Positions 7,452 to 14,396 of a DNA stretch of 35,073 bases are shown piece after piece. The position numbers and the translations under genes are program-made. The stretch covers positions 1-35,073 of the forward strand of contig JAHEIE010000025.1 of the NCBI GenBank assembly GCA_024639505.1, given 5' to 3'. Within the stretch, counting starts at the first letter, position 1. The number at the start of each line of letters is the position of its first letter. The notes below the pieces were generated by a model. It saw nothing but the letters and a program-made list of their open reading frames with translations. It was not told the DNA's origin and did no database searches. Source of the stretch: Crocinitomicaceae bacterium (lineage in GTDB: Bacteria; Bacteroidota; Bacteroidia; Flavobacteriales_D; CAJJDF01).

Positions 7452-8165
7452 GTGAATAAACAAGTAATTTTTGAAGACCTTGGTGAAATTGAATACCAAG
7501 AAGCATGGGACTACCAAACTGAAATATTTGATTCTATAGTTGCAGAAAAAACGAGCAATAGAAAAAAAGAAGATAACGGTATCGAAGTTTCCGAAACCAA
7601 GAATCATTTAATCTTTTGCGAACACCCACATGTCTATACTTTAGGGAAAAGCGGAAAAGAATCTCATCTTTTGATGAACCAAACTGAACTGGATGAAAAC
7701 AAAATTTCTTACCACAAAATAAATCGTGGAGGAGATATAACTTATCATGGTCCTGGACAAATAGTTGGGTATCCCATTTTTGATTTAGACAATTTTTTTA
7801 CTGACATACACAAGTATCTACGATTTATAGAAGAAGCTGTAATTCTTACACTTGAGGAATACGGCATAAAATCCGGACGAATAGACGGATTAACTGGTGT
7901 TTGGCTTGATATGGACGACCGAATAAAATCTAGAAAAATATGTGCGCTTGGTGTAAAATGTAGCAGATGGGTAACTATGCACGGATTTGCCTTTAATGTA
8001 AATACAGATTTATCCCTATTTAAAAACATTGTCCCTTGTGGCATTGATGACAAAGCAGTTACTTCTATGCAACAGGAATTAGGCAAGGAATTAAACATAT
8101 CTGAAGTAAAATCCAAATTGCTTGTGAATCTGGCAAACTTATTCGATTTTGATATTCAATCTTAA
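7452..8165 (+). CDS. lipB: Octanoyl-ACP:protein N-octanoyltransferase
   Basis: Transfers octanoate from acyl carrier protein to the lipoyl domains of 2-oxoacid dehydrogenases and the glycine cleavage H protein, the first step of protein lipoylation. Motifs are EHPHVYTLGKSG, NRGGDITYHGPGQIVGYPI (residues 91-109), Lys169 in ICALGVK and catalytic Cys196 in IVPCGI. The start codon is GTG, three bases after the isomerase stop, which suggests coupling. There is a short variable insertion near residues 32-48 (EKTSNRKKEDNG). A probable substrate, the lipoyl domain of PdhC, is encoded later in this window. Confidence 0.96.
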   Translation: MNKQVIFEDLGEIEYQEAWDYQTEIFDSIVAEKTSNRKKEDNGIEVSETKNHLIFCEHPHVYTLGKSGKESHLLMNQTELDENKISYHKINRGGDITYHGPGQIVGYPIFDLDNFFTDIHKYLRFIEEAVILTLEEYGIKSGRIDGLTGVWLDMDDRIKSRKICALGVKCSRWVTMHGFAFNVNTDLSLFKNIVPCGIDDKAVTSMQQELGKELNISEVKSKLLVNLANLFDFDIQS

Positions 8166-8181
8166 CACTCTTTAATATTTT

Positions 8182-8583
8182 ATGAAAAAAGATATCATTC
8201 AACCCGAAGTTGTGGATGTACATATTGCCATAGTTCAAGAAAAAAATGAACTGGGTGGAATGGACTGGGTGGCATACGTAATTAATAACAGAAAGGAATT
8301 ACTAGAAGGAGTATTAATCTCTACTAGAGGTTATGGCGAAATAAAAGGTGAGCAGAAAAAAACCGCAACTTTTCGTCACTCGATGGATGAGCTCGAACCA
8401 AAATCATTTAAAAAAATTGAGCCGATTCCAGAAGAATTATTTGCTTTGAACAATGAGTTTTGGCTAAGTTTTTACATCGATAAAAAAATGTTTGACAAAA
8501 AATATATTTTCCTGCCAGAATCCATCTCTGATTTCAATTCAATTCAAATTCCATTGGTCAAAAAAATTGGGGTGATGATTTAG
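8182..8583 (+). CDS. Conserved flavobacterial protein of unknown function
   Basis: A 133-residue soluble protein with no signal peptide or membrane segment. I recognise it only as a protein conserved in Flavobacteriia. Visible features are VHIAIVQEKNELGGMDW near the start, ISTRGYGEIKGEQKKTATFRH in the middle, and a C-terminal half of alternating beta-type segments (EFWLSFYIDKKMFDKKYIF). I recall relatives sometimes labelled as phenylalanyl-tRNA synthetase alpha subunit, but there are no synthetase motifs and that name should not be used. It begins 16 bases after lipB and is probably the last gene of that operon. Function unknown. Confidence 0.75.
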   Translation: MKKDIIQPEVVDVHIAIVQEKNELGGMDWVAYVINNRKELLEGVLISTRGYGEIKGEQKKTATFRHSMDELEPKSFKKIEPIPEELFALNNEFWLSFYIDKKMFDKKYIFLPESISDFNSIQIPLVKKIGVMI

Positions 8584-8661
8584 TTCAAATCCTAAGTTTT
8601 ATTTAACATTTCATTGTTAATCGGATACTCATTTCACCCTCTCAAATTCTATTTTTATTGT

Positions 8662-8669
8662 TACATTTG
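8662..8669 (+). promoter_or_regulatory. -7 element TACATTTG directly before lpxD
   Basis: TACATTTG matches TAnnTTTG exactly and is followed after five bases by the lpxD ATG at 8675. Initiation at the usual distance would give a leaderless or nearly leaderless lipid A operon mRNA. No -33 TTG is seen 17-23 bases upstream. Confidence 0.5.
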
Positions 8670-8674
8670 CTACA

Positions 8675-9709
8675 ATGGACTTTACTGCATCGCAAATAGC
8701 TAGCCTACTTGAAGGCACAATTGAAGGAAACGAAAATGTCTCGGTCAACAACCTATCTAAAATAGAAGAAGGAACGGCAAATACATTGTCTTTTTTATCG
8801 AATATGAAATACGAAAACCACCTTTATACCACAGGGGCTTCGATAGTAATTGTAGATAAAAGTTTTCAGCCTTCAAAACCAATACCTTCTACCTGTACTT
8901 TGGTAAAAGTAGAAAGTGCTCAAGCTGCTTTTGCGCAATTATTATCCATTTACAACGAGTTCAAAAAGAAAAAACCAGGAATTCATCCAAGTAGTTTTAT
9001 TCCTGATTCTGTCAAAATAGGCAAAGATGTTTTCATTGGTGCAAACTGTAGCTTTGGAGACAACGTAACGATTGGAGACAATGTGCACATTTATCCAAAT
9101 TCATATGTCGGAGATAATGTAATGATTGGTAACAACTCGGTTTTCTTTGCAGGAGTTCGAGTTTACTCCGATTGTATTGTAGGAAATTCTTGCACCCTTC
9201 ACTCAGGTGTAATCTTGGGAGGAGATGGATTTGGATTTGTACCAAACAGTGAAGGTAACTATGCAAAGGTTCCTCAAATTGGAAATGCCATTTTAGAGGA
9301 TTTTGTAGAAGTCGGAGCAAATACAACTATCGATAGAGCCACATTAGGCTCAACTGTTATAAGAAAAGGAGTGAAATTGGATAATTTGATTCAAGTAGCT
9401 CATAACGTAGAAATTGGAGAAAACACAGTAATTGCAGCGCAAACAGGAATTGCCGGATCTACAAAAATTGGCAAAAACTGTATGATTGGTGGTCAAGTAG
9501 GAATTGTTGGACACATTACCATTGCGGATGAAGTAAAAATAGCAGCCCAATCTGGAGTTGGTCATACGATTTCGGAAAAAGGATTAATTGTACAAGGTTC
9601 TCCAGCATTTCCGATTGGAGAATTTAAAAGATCATACATTGTTTATAGAGGTTTGCCTGACCTAAAAAGAAAAGTAGACAAGCTAGAAAAAGAACTATCT
9701 AACAAATAG
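8675..9709 (+). CDS. lpxD: UDP-3-O-acylglucosamine N-acyltransferase LpxD
   Basis: Adds the N-linked 3-hydroxyacyl chain to UDP-3-O-acyl-glucosamine, the third step of lipid A synthesis. The 344 residues show the N-terminal uridine-binding domain (MDFTASQIASLLEGTIEG, then SFLSNMKYENHL). A long left-handed beta-helix of hexapeptide repeats follows (IGKDVFIGANCSFGDNVTIG, VMIGGQVGIVG type). The C-terminal helix is DLKRKVDKLEKEL. The HN-V signature NLIQVAHNVEIG holds the catalytic His. It is first in the operon; the lpxC/fabZ start is nine bases after its stop. Acyl chain choice cannot be read from sequence. Confidence 0.96.
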   Translation: MDFTASQIASLLEGTIEGNENVSVNNLSKIEEGTANTLSFLSNMKYENHLYTTGASIVIVDKSFQPSKPIPSTCTLVKVESAQAAFAQLLSIYNEFKKKKPGIHPSSFIPDSVKIGKDVFIGANCSFGDNVTIGDNVHIYPNSYVGDNVMIGNNSVFFAGVRVYSDCIVGNSCTLHSGVILGGDGFGFVPNSEGNYAKVPQIGNAILEDFVEVGANTTIDRATLGSTVIRKGVKLDNLIQVAHNVEIGENTVIAAQTGIAGSTKIGKNCMIGGQVGIVGHITIADEVKIAAQSGVGHTISEKGLIVQGSPAFPIGEFKRSYIVYRGLPDLKRKVDKLEKELSNK

Positions 9710-9718
9710 AAAATATAC

Positions 9719-11125
9719 ATGACCGATTATCAAAAGACTATAAAATCTGCCGTTACCCTTGAAGGTATTGGACTACATACAGGAAAAAAAACAACTCTTT
9801 CAATATTGCCAGCTCCAGCCAATCATGGTTACAAATTCCAACGAATGGATGTGGAAGGACAACCCATGATTGACGCTGATGTGGATAGAGTAACCGAAAC
9901 ACAAAGAGGAACTACTCTTGAGCAAAACGGAACTAAAATTCATACAACTGAGCATGTATTGGCAGGGATATATTCTACTGGAATAGACAACGCTATTATC
10001 CAAGTAAACGGACCAGAAATTCCTATTATGGATGGAAGCTCAAGACCATTTATAGACGCAATAGAAAAAGCAGGAATTGAAGACCAAGAAATCCTGAGAG
10101 AATACTTTGAGGTAAAAGAAACAATAAAATTTGAGGTAGCTGAAAGAGAAATTGAATTCCTTGCAGTACCAGACGAAAACTATAGAGTTACCGTAATGGT
10201 GGATTACCGATCGCCAGCTCTTGGAACTCAGCACGCATCTATGATGAGGTTGACTGATTTTAAAGAAGAGATATCAACTTGCCGAACTTTTGTGTTTATG
10301 AGAGAACTGGAGCAATTAGCTTCCAATGGACTTATAAAAGGTGGAGATTTGGATAATGCCATCGTTTTGGTAGAAAGAGAAGATATTTCTAACGAAGAGA
10401 TTAGTAAATTAAGAACACTACTAGGCAAAGAAGATCTAGAAATAAAACTAGATGGAATAGGCGTATTAAACACAACAAAACTTAAATTTCCAAACGAGCC
10501 TGCCAGACACAAATTATTGGATATAGTTGGAGATTTGGCACTGATAGGAAAAAGAATTAAGGGTCATATTTTGAGTGCTCGACCAGGTCATTATGGAAAT
10601 ACTGAGTTTGGAAAATTACTAAAAGCCAAAATTCTTGAAGAAAAAAATGACAAAACAAAACACTTTGATCTAACAAAAGAACCTTTGTTTGACATCAATG
10701 ATATTTCGAATATGATTCCTCACAGATATCCTTTTTTATTGATTGACAAAATCATGGAAATTTCTGAAAACGGAATAGTTGGAGTTAAAAACGTCACATT
10801 AAACGAACCGTTTTTCCAAGGACATTTCCCTGGAAATCCAGTTATGCCAGGAGTACTTCAAATTGAAGCCATGGCACAAACAGGTGGAGTGTTTGCTTTG
10901 AATCAAGTTGAGGACCCAGAAAACTATTCTACCTATTTCTTGAAAATTGACAATGTAAGATACAAGAAAAAAGTAATTCCCGGAGACACCATTGTGTTTG
11001 ACTTAGAACTAATTAGCCCTATAAGAAGAGGATTGGTAAATATGAAAGGAAAAGCATACGTGAACGGAATTGTGGTATCTGAAGCAGAAATGCTCGCACA
11101 AATTGAAAAAGAAAAAAACAGCTAA
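9719..11125 (+). CDS. lpxC-fabZ: Fused LpxC deacetylase / FabZ dehydratase
   Basis: One 468-residue polypeptide joining two enzymes. Residues 1 to about 305 are LpxC, the zinc UDP-3-O-acyl-GlcNAc deacetylase and committed step of lipid A synthesis. His79 in HTTEHVLAG and His264/Asp268 in RHKLLDIVGD are the zinc ligands, His291 is the general acid, and PIMDGSSRPF is present. From about residue 325 comes FabZ, the 3-hydroxyacyl-ACP dehydratase: DISNMIPHRYPFLLID, catalytic His369 in FFQGHFPGNPVMPG, Glu383 in QIEAMAQTGG. The fusion is a hallmark of Bacteroidota and relatives and puts the competing users of 3-hydroxyacyl-ACP in fixed ratio. lpxA starts two bases after the stop. Confidence 0.97.
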   Translation: MTDYQKTIKSAVTLEGIGLHTGKKTTLSILPAPANHGYKFQRMDVEGQPMIDADVDRVTETQRGTTLEQNGTKIHTTEHVLAGIYSTGIDNAIIQVNGPEIPIMDGSSRPFIDAIEKAGIEDQEILREYFEVKETIKFEVAEREIEFLAVPDENYRVTVMVDYRSPALGTQHASMMRLTDFKEEISTCRTFVFMRELEQLASNGLIKGGDLDNAIVLVEREDISNEEISKLRTLLGKEDLEIKLDGIGVLNTTKLKFPNEPARHKLLDIVGDLALIGKRIKGHILSARPGHYGNTEFGKLLKAKILEEKNDKTKHFDLTKEPLFDINDISNMIPHRYPFLLIDKIMEISENGIVGVKNVTLNEPFFQGHFPGNPVMPGVLQIEAMAQTGGVFALNQVEDPENYSTYFLKIDNVRYKKKVIPGDTIVFDLELISPIRRGLVNMKGKAYVNGIVVSEAEMLAQIEKEKNS

Positions 11126-11127
11126 TT

Positions 11128-11904
11128 ATGAGCCATCCACAAGCAAACATACATCCCAATGCCAAAATAGCCGAAGGAGCTATTATAGAGCCATTTGCAA
11201 CAATTGGAGATAACGTAGTTATTGGAACAGGAACATGGATTGGTCCTGGTGCAGTAATCATGAGCGGTGCGAGAATTGGCGAAAATTGCAAAATATTCCC
11301 TGGAGCTGTTATTTCGGCAATCCCACAGGATTTGAAATTTGCAGGAGAAGACACTACAGTTGAAATTGGAGACAATACAACAATAAGAGAGTGCGTTACG
11401 ATTAACCGTGGAACTGTGGATAAAATGACAACACGTATCGGGAAAAACTGCTTAGTTATGGCATACACTCATTTTGGCCATGACACCATTATGGGAGACA
11501 ATTGTGTAGTTGCAAACTCCGTAAATATAGCGGGTCATGTAACAATAGAAGACTGGGCAATCGTAGAAGGGATGGTTGGAATTCAACAATTTACGAGAAT
11601 TGGAAAACATGCTTTTGTAGCGGGTGGAAGTATGGTAAGAAAAAGTGTTCCTCCGTTTGTAAAGGCTGCAAGAGAACCAATTTCATACGTTGGAGTAAAT
11701 GCAATTGGACTCAGAAGAAGAGGCTACACGAATGAACAAATCACAAACATTGAGGATGTTTATAGAACTATTTATGTTCAAAACAAGAATATGACTCAAG
11801 CTCTTAAAATTGCTGATTTGGAGCTACCAAAATCTGACGAAAAACAGGAGATTTTGGACTTCATTAACAACGAAACAAAAGGAATAATGAGAGGTTTTAA
11901 TTAA
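11128..11904 (+). CDS. lpxA: UDP-GlcNAc acyltransferase LpxA
   Basis: Transfers a 3-hydroxyacyl chain from ACP to UDP-GlcNAc, the first reaction of lipid A synthesis. It has 258 residues, the family length. A left-handed beta-helix fills the N-terminal two thirds (IGDNVVIGTGTWIGPGAV), and the catalytic His lies in YTHFGHDTIMG (near residue 118). The C-terminal helical domain follows SVPPFVKAAREPISYVGVN. It closes the lpx set two bases after lpxC/fabZ. In many flavobacteria efp follows here; in this window the next gene is an ABC ATPase instead. Confidence 0.97.
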   Translation: MSHPQANIHPNAKIAEGAIIEPFATIGDNVVIGTGTWIGPGAVIMSGARIGENCKIFPGAVISAIPQDLKFAGEDTTVEIGDNTTIRECVTINRGTVDKMTTRIGKNCLVMAYTHFGHDTIMGDNCVVANSVNIAGHVTIEDWAIVEGMVGIQQFTRIGKHAFVAGGSMVRKSVPPFVKAAREPISYVGVNAIGLRRRGYTNEQITNIEDVYRTIYVQNKNMTQALKIADLELPKSDEKQEILDFINNETKGIMRGFN

Positions 11905-11932
11905 TCTCTTTTTAACTATTTTAACCAAACCA

Positions 11933-12550
11933 ATGAAAATAAACCTCGAAAATACAGGCAAAAAGTATAATCGAGATTGGATTTTCAGAGGCATCACAAC
12001 CCAAATTTCCTTAAACGATTCTATCGTTATTTCTGGTTCTAATGGCTCTGGAAAATCTACTTTTTTAAAAATGATTTCGGGATTTGAAACTCCCACCGAA
12101 GGCGAAATTTCTTACTCAGAAAACAAAGAAATTCCAGTAGAAAAAATATATAAAAAGGTTGCTTACACTTCGCCATACATCGGAGTATTCGAAGAATATA
12201 CCATAGAAGAACTATTGAAGTTTTACAGCACTCTAAAACCGCTAAAAAACAACATCAAGTTTGATCAGTTTATAGAAACCATAGAGCTTACACATACAAA
12301 AAACAAAGCTATAAAACACTTTTCTTCTGGAATGAAACAAAGGGTTAAACTTGGGCTATCCATCCTTTCTGATTCACCAATTCTTCTATTGGATGAGCCA
12401 ACATCCAATCTGGATAAAAACGCAATTTTATGGTATCAAAATTTAGTGCAAAAAAACTTAAACAATCGAATTGTAATTGTTGCATCTAACAACCAAAAAG
12501 AGGAATCATTTTTTTGTACGAAATCTATAGATATAGAAGAATTTAAGTAA
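11933..12550 (+). CDS. Small ABC transporter ATP-binding protein
   Basis: A 205-residue ATPase with Walker A GSNGSGKST (about residues 35-43), signature HFSSGMKQRVKLGL and Walker B ILLLDEPTSNLD. The length is that of a bare ATPase domain, resembling CcmA-like subunits. No permease gene is adjacent, so its partner is encoded elsewhere or it works without one. From memory, ATPases of this kind lie near lpxA in many flavobacteria, which hints at an envelope role, but substrate is unknown. It begins 28 bases after lpxA, and its stop overlaps the next start in a TAATG junction. Confidence 0.88.
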   Translation: MKINLENTGKKYNRDWIFRGITTQISLNDSIVISGSNGSGKSTFLKMISGFETPTEGEISYSENKEIPVEKIYKKVAYTSPYIGVFEEYTIEELLKFYSTLKPLKNNIKFDQFIETIELTHTKNKAIKHFSSGMKQRVKLGLSILSDSPILLLDEPTSNLDKNAILWYQNLVQKNLNNRIVIVASNNQKEESFFCTKSIDIEEFK

Positions 12551-13218
12551 TGATGAATTTTGTAACGGAACTCAATAAATCATTTTACATTCATAAAAAT
12601 GAGACTGTAGCAGAGAAACAAGAAGCGTATTTAAAACATAAATTTCAACTTCTAGGAATTAAAACTCCCCAAAGAAAAGAACTGCAGAAACCTTTTTTGT
12701 CTAAGAATTCTCGTCCAAAAAAAGAAAATCTTTCAGATATTACTATAAAGTTATGGAACCTCCCCTATCGTGAATTTCAATATGTCGCTATTGACTTAAA
12801 TCGTTTGTATTTAAGACAAATGCAAGAAAAAGACATTGATATTTTTGAATGCATGATTACATCAAAATCATGGTGGGATTCTGTAGATTTGATTGCAGTC
12901 AATCTTGTCGGGCATTATTTTAAACTATTTCCACAAAATAAATTTGAAATTATTGATAAATGGATGAGCTCAGAAAACATTTGGTTGCACAGGACTTGCT
13001 TGATATTTCAATTGAAATACAAACAAGAAACCGACCTTGAGTTATTAGCCCAAATAATAGAACCATTAATAGGAACAAAAGAGTTTTTCATCAACAAAGC
13101 AATCGGTTGGATATTGAGAGAATACTCTCGAACAAATCCAGAATGGGTCGTGGAATTTGTAGACAAACATGAGTTGAGTAATTTGTCGAGAAAGGAAGCT
13201 CTGAGGTTGATTGATTAA
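12550..13218 (+). CDS. AlkD-like DNA alkylation repair protein
   Basis: A 222-residue HEAT-like-repeat DNA glycosylase of the AlkD family, which excises positively charged alkylated bases such as N3- and N7-alkylpurines. The family start KHKFQLLGIKTPQRKEL is present. The catalytic Asp is probably Asp110 in SWWDSVDLIA, and the C-terminal repeat NKAIGWILREYSRTNPEWV is characteristic. Two adjacent ATG codons are possible starts; the first forms TAATG with the ABC gene. The stop overlaps that of the convergent methyltransferase in TTAA. It is transcribed with the lipid A operon unless an internal promoter exists. Confidence 0.9.
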   Translation: MMNFVTELNKSFYIHKNETVAEKQEAYLKHKFQLLGIKTPQRKELQKPFLSKNSRPKKENLSDITIKLWNLPYREFQYVAIDLNRLYLRQMQEKDIDIFECMITSKSWWDSVDLIAVNLVGHYFKLFPQNKFEIIDKWMSSENIWLHRTCLIFQLKYKQETDLELLAQIIEPLIGTKEFFINKAIGWILREYSRTNPEWVVEFVDKHELSNLSRKEALRLID

Positions 13219-14396
13219 ACCTTCGCACAAACCAAACAAACCCTATCCTCTTTACAATTGGTGGTAAAAAACAAATACACCTCCCCTCCCTCTTTTATTT
13301 TCAATGATTTTCTAATCAGTTCTACTGATTGAGGATAATTACGAGTCGTAACATTTGCTTGCATTCCTTTTATGCTGTTTTTCAATTCCTTACCAGAAGC
13401 CAGAACAATTCTTTGAATTTGAAATCTACGCCCGGGAAACTCCTGCAACTCCCTACTTGTGTACAAATGAGAGTGCTTGTGCAGTTTAAAAACATTCTTT
13501 TGAATTCCTACTTGATTAAACCCTCCCGACTTTAAAACTGCCGAATTAGGCTCATAAACAAAGGCTTGAGGTAAAAAAAGTGGGCATTCCTTTTGACCTT
13601 CGTCAGAAAGAAAAAAGTTCAATCTTTGATTCCCCTGCTCATTTAAATTAATCGTTTGAACATTTACCTCTCCTACAAAGTCCTTTTCCATTATCCAAAG
13701 CAGTTCCTTCACTTCATTTTTGAGTGCTACCACATGTACCTCTTTCACATTTTTCAATTCGGAAAGCCCTTGGGACAAATCGATCAAAGGTGAAGTTTTC
13801 ATCAAAACTCGATCACTTCGAGAAAACAACAATTCCAAATTATTGGGAACGTCAGGTAAACAATCTGCCATCAAAAACACTTTGCCTTTTGCTTCATTTC
13901 TTCGACTTGGATCCAAATAAATCCAATCATAAACATCTTCGTTTTCATTTAAATAATCTATCCCATTTTGAGCAAAAAAAGAGCAATTGTTAACTCCCAG
14001 CTCCCGAAAATTATGCCGTGTAATTTCGGATAAAGACTCATTGATTTCGCAATGAACTATCTCATCAAATTGCTTGGAAAAATAAAAACCATCTACACCA
14101 AAACCACCAGTCAAATCAATTAGTTTTTGACCATTTATCAAAAAAGATTTATACTGAGCGGTCTGTTCTGAGGATGTTTGTTCGATAGATAACTTTGGTG
14201 GGTAGTAGATGTTTTTCTCCTTGAACCACGTTGGCAATTTTATCCTAGCCTTGTTTTTCGATTGAATTTGTTCCGCCAACTCCTTGTTACTAACAGACTC
14301 AAATACAGCAGATTTTAAAACCAAAGCATTTGTATCTATTCGTAAATTTACACCTATAAATTCCTGAACTTCAGTATGAAATATAGCCTTATTCAT
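13215..14396 (-). CDS. SAM-dependent methyltransferase with THUMP-like C-terminal domain
   Basis: A 393-residue class I methyltransferase. The SAM-binding loop is KLIDLTGGFGVDGFYFS (about residues 91-107), the acidic position is CEINE, and the catalytic-loop position reads WIYLDPSRR (residues 158-166) in place of NPPY. This DPxRR form is typical of the Bacteroidota/cyanobacterial group annotated class I SAM methyltransferase with THUMP-like domain. The C-terminal part (GMQANVTTRNYPQSVELIRK) is the THUMP-like region, suggesting an RNA substrate. Substrate is not known. The ATG lies inside the last codons of recQ (8-base overlap), so translation is coupled, and the stop overlaps the convergent AlkD gene. 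Confidence 0.88.
   Translation of the reverse strand: MNKAIFHTEVQEFIGVNLRIDTNALVLKSAVFESVSNKELAEQIQSKNKARIKLPTWFKEKNIYYPPKLSIEQTSSEQTAQYKSFLINGQKLIDLTGGFGVDGFYFSKQFDEIVHCEINESLSEITRHNFRELGVNNCSFFAQNGIDYLNENEDVYDWIYLDPSRRNEAKGKVFLMADCLPDVPNNLELLFSRSDRVLMKTSPLIDLSQGLSELKNVKEVHVVALKNEVKELLWIMEKDFVGEVNVQTINLNEQGNQRLNFFLSDEGQKECPLFLPQAFVYEPNSAVLKSGGFNQVGIQKNVFKLHKHSHLYTSRELQEFPGRRFQIQRIVLASGKELKNSIKGMQANVTTRNYPQSVELIRKSLKIKEGGEVYLFFTTNCKEDRVCLVCAKV

Noticed and set aside
9033-11735. Antisense and alternate-frame ORFs across the lpx genes
   Set aside because: All overlap strongly supported lpxD, lpxC/fabZ and lpxA coding frames and have no domains.
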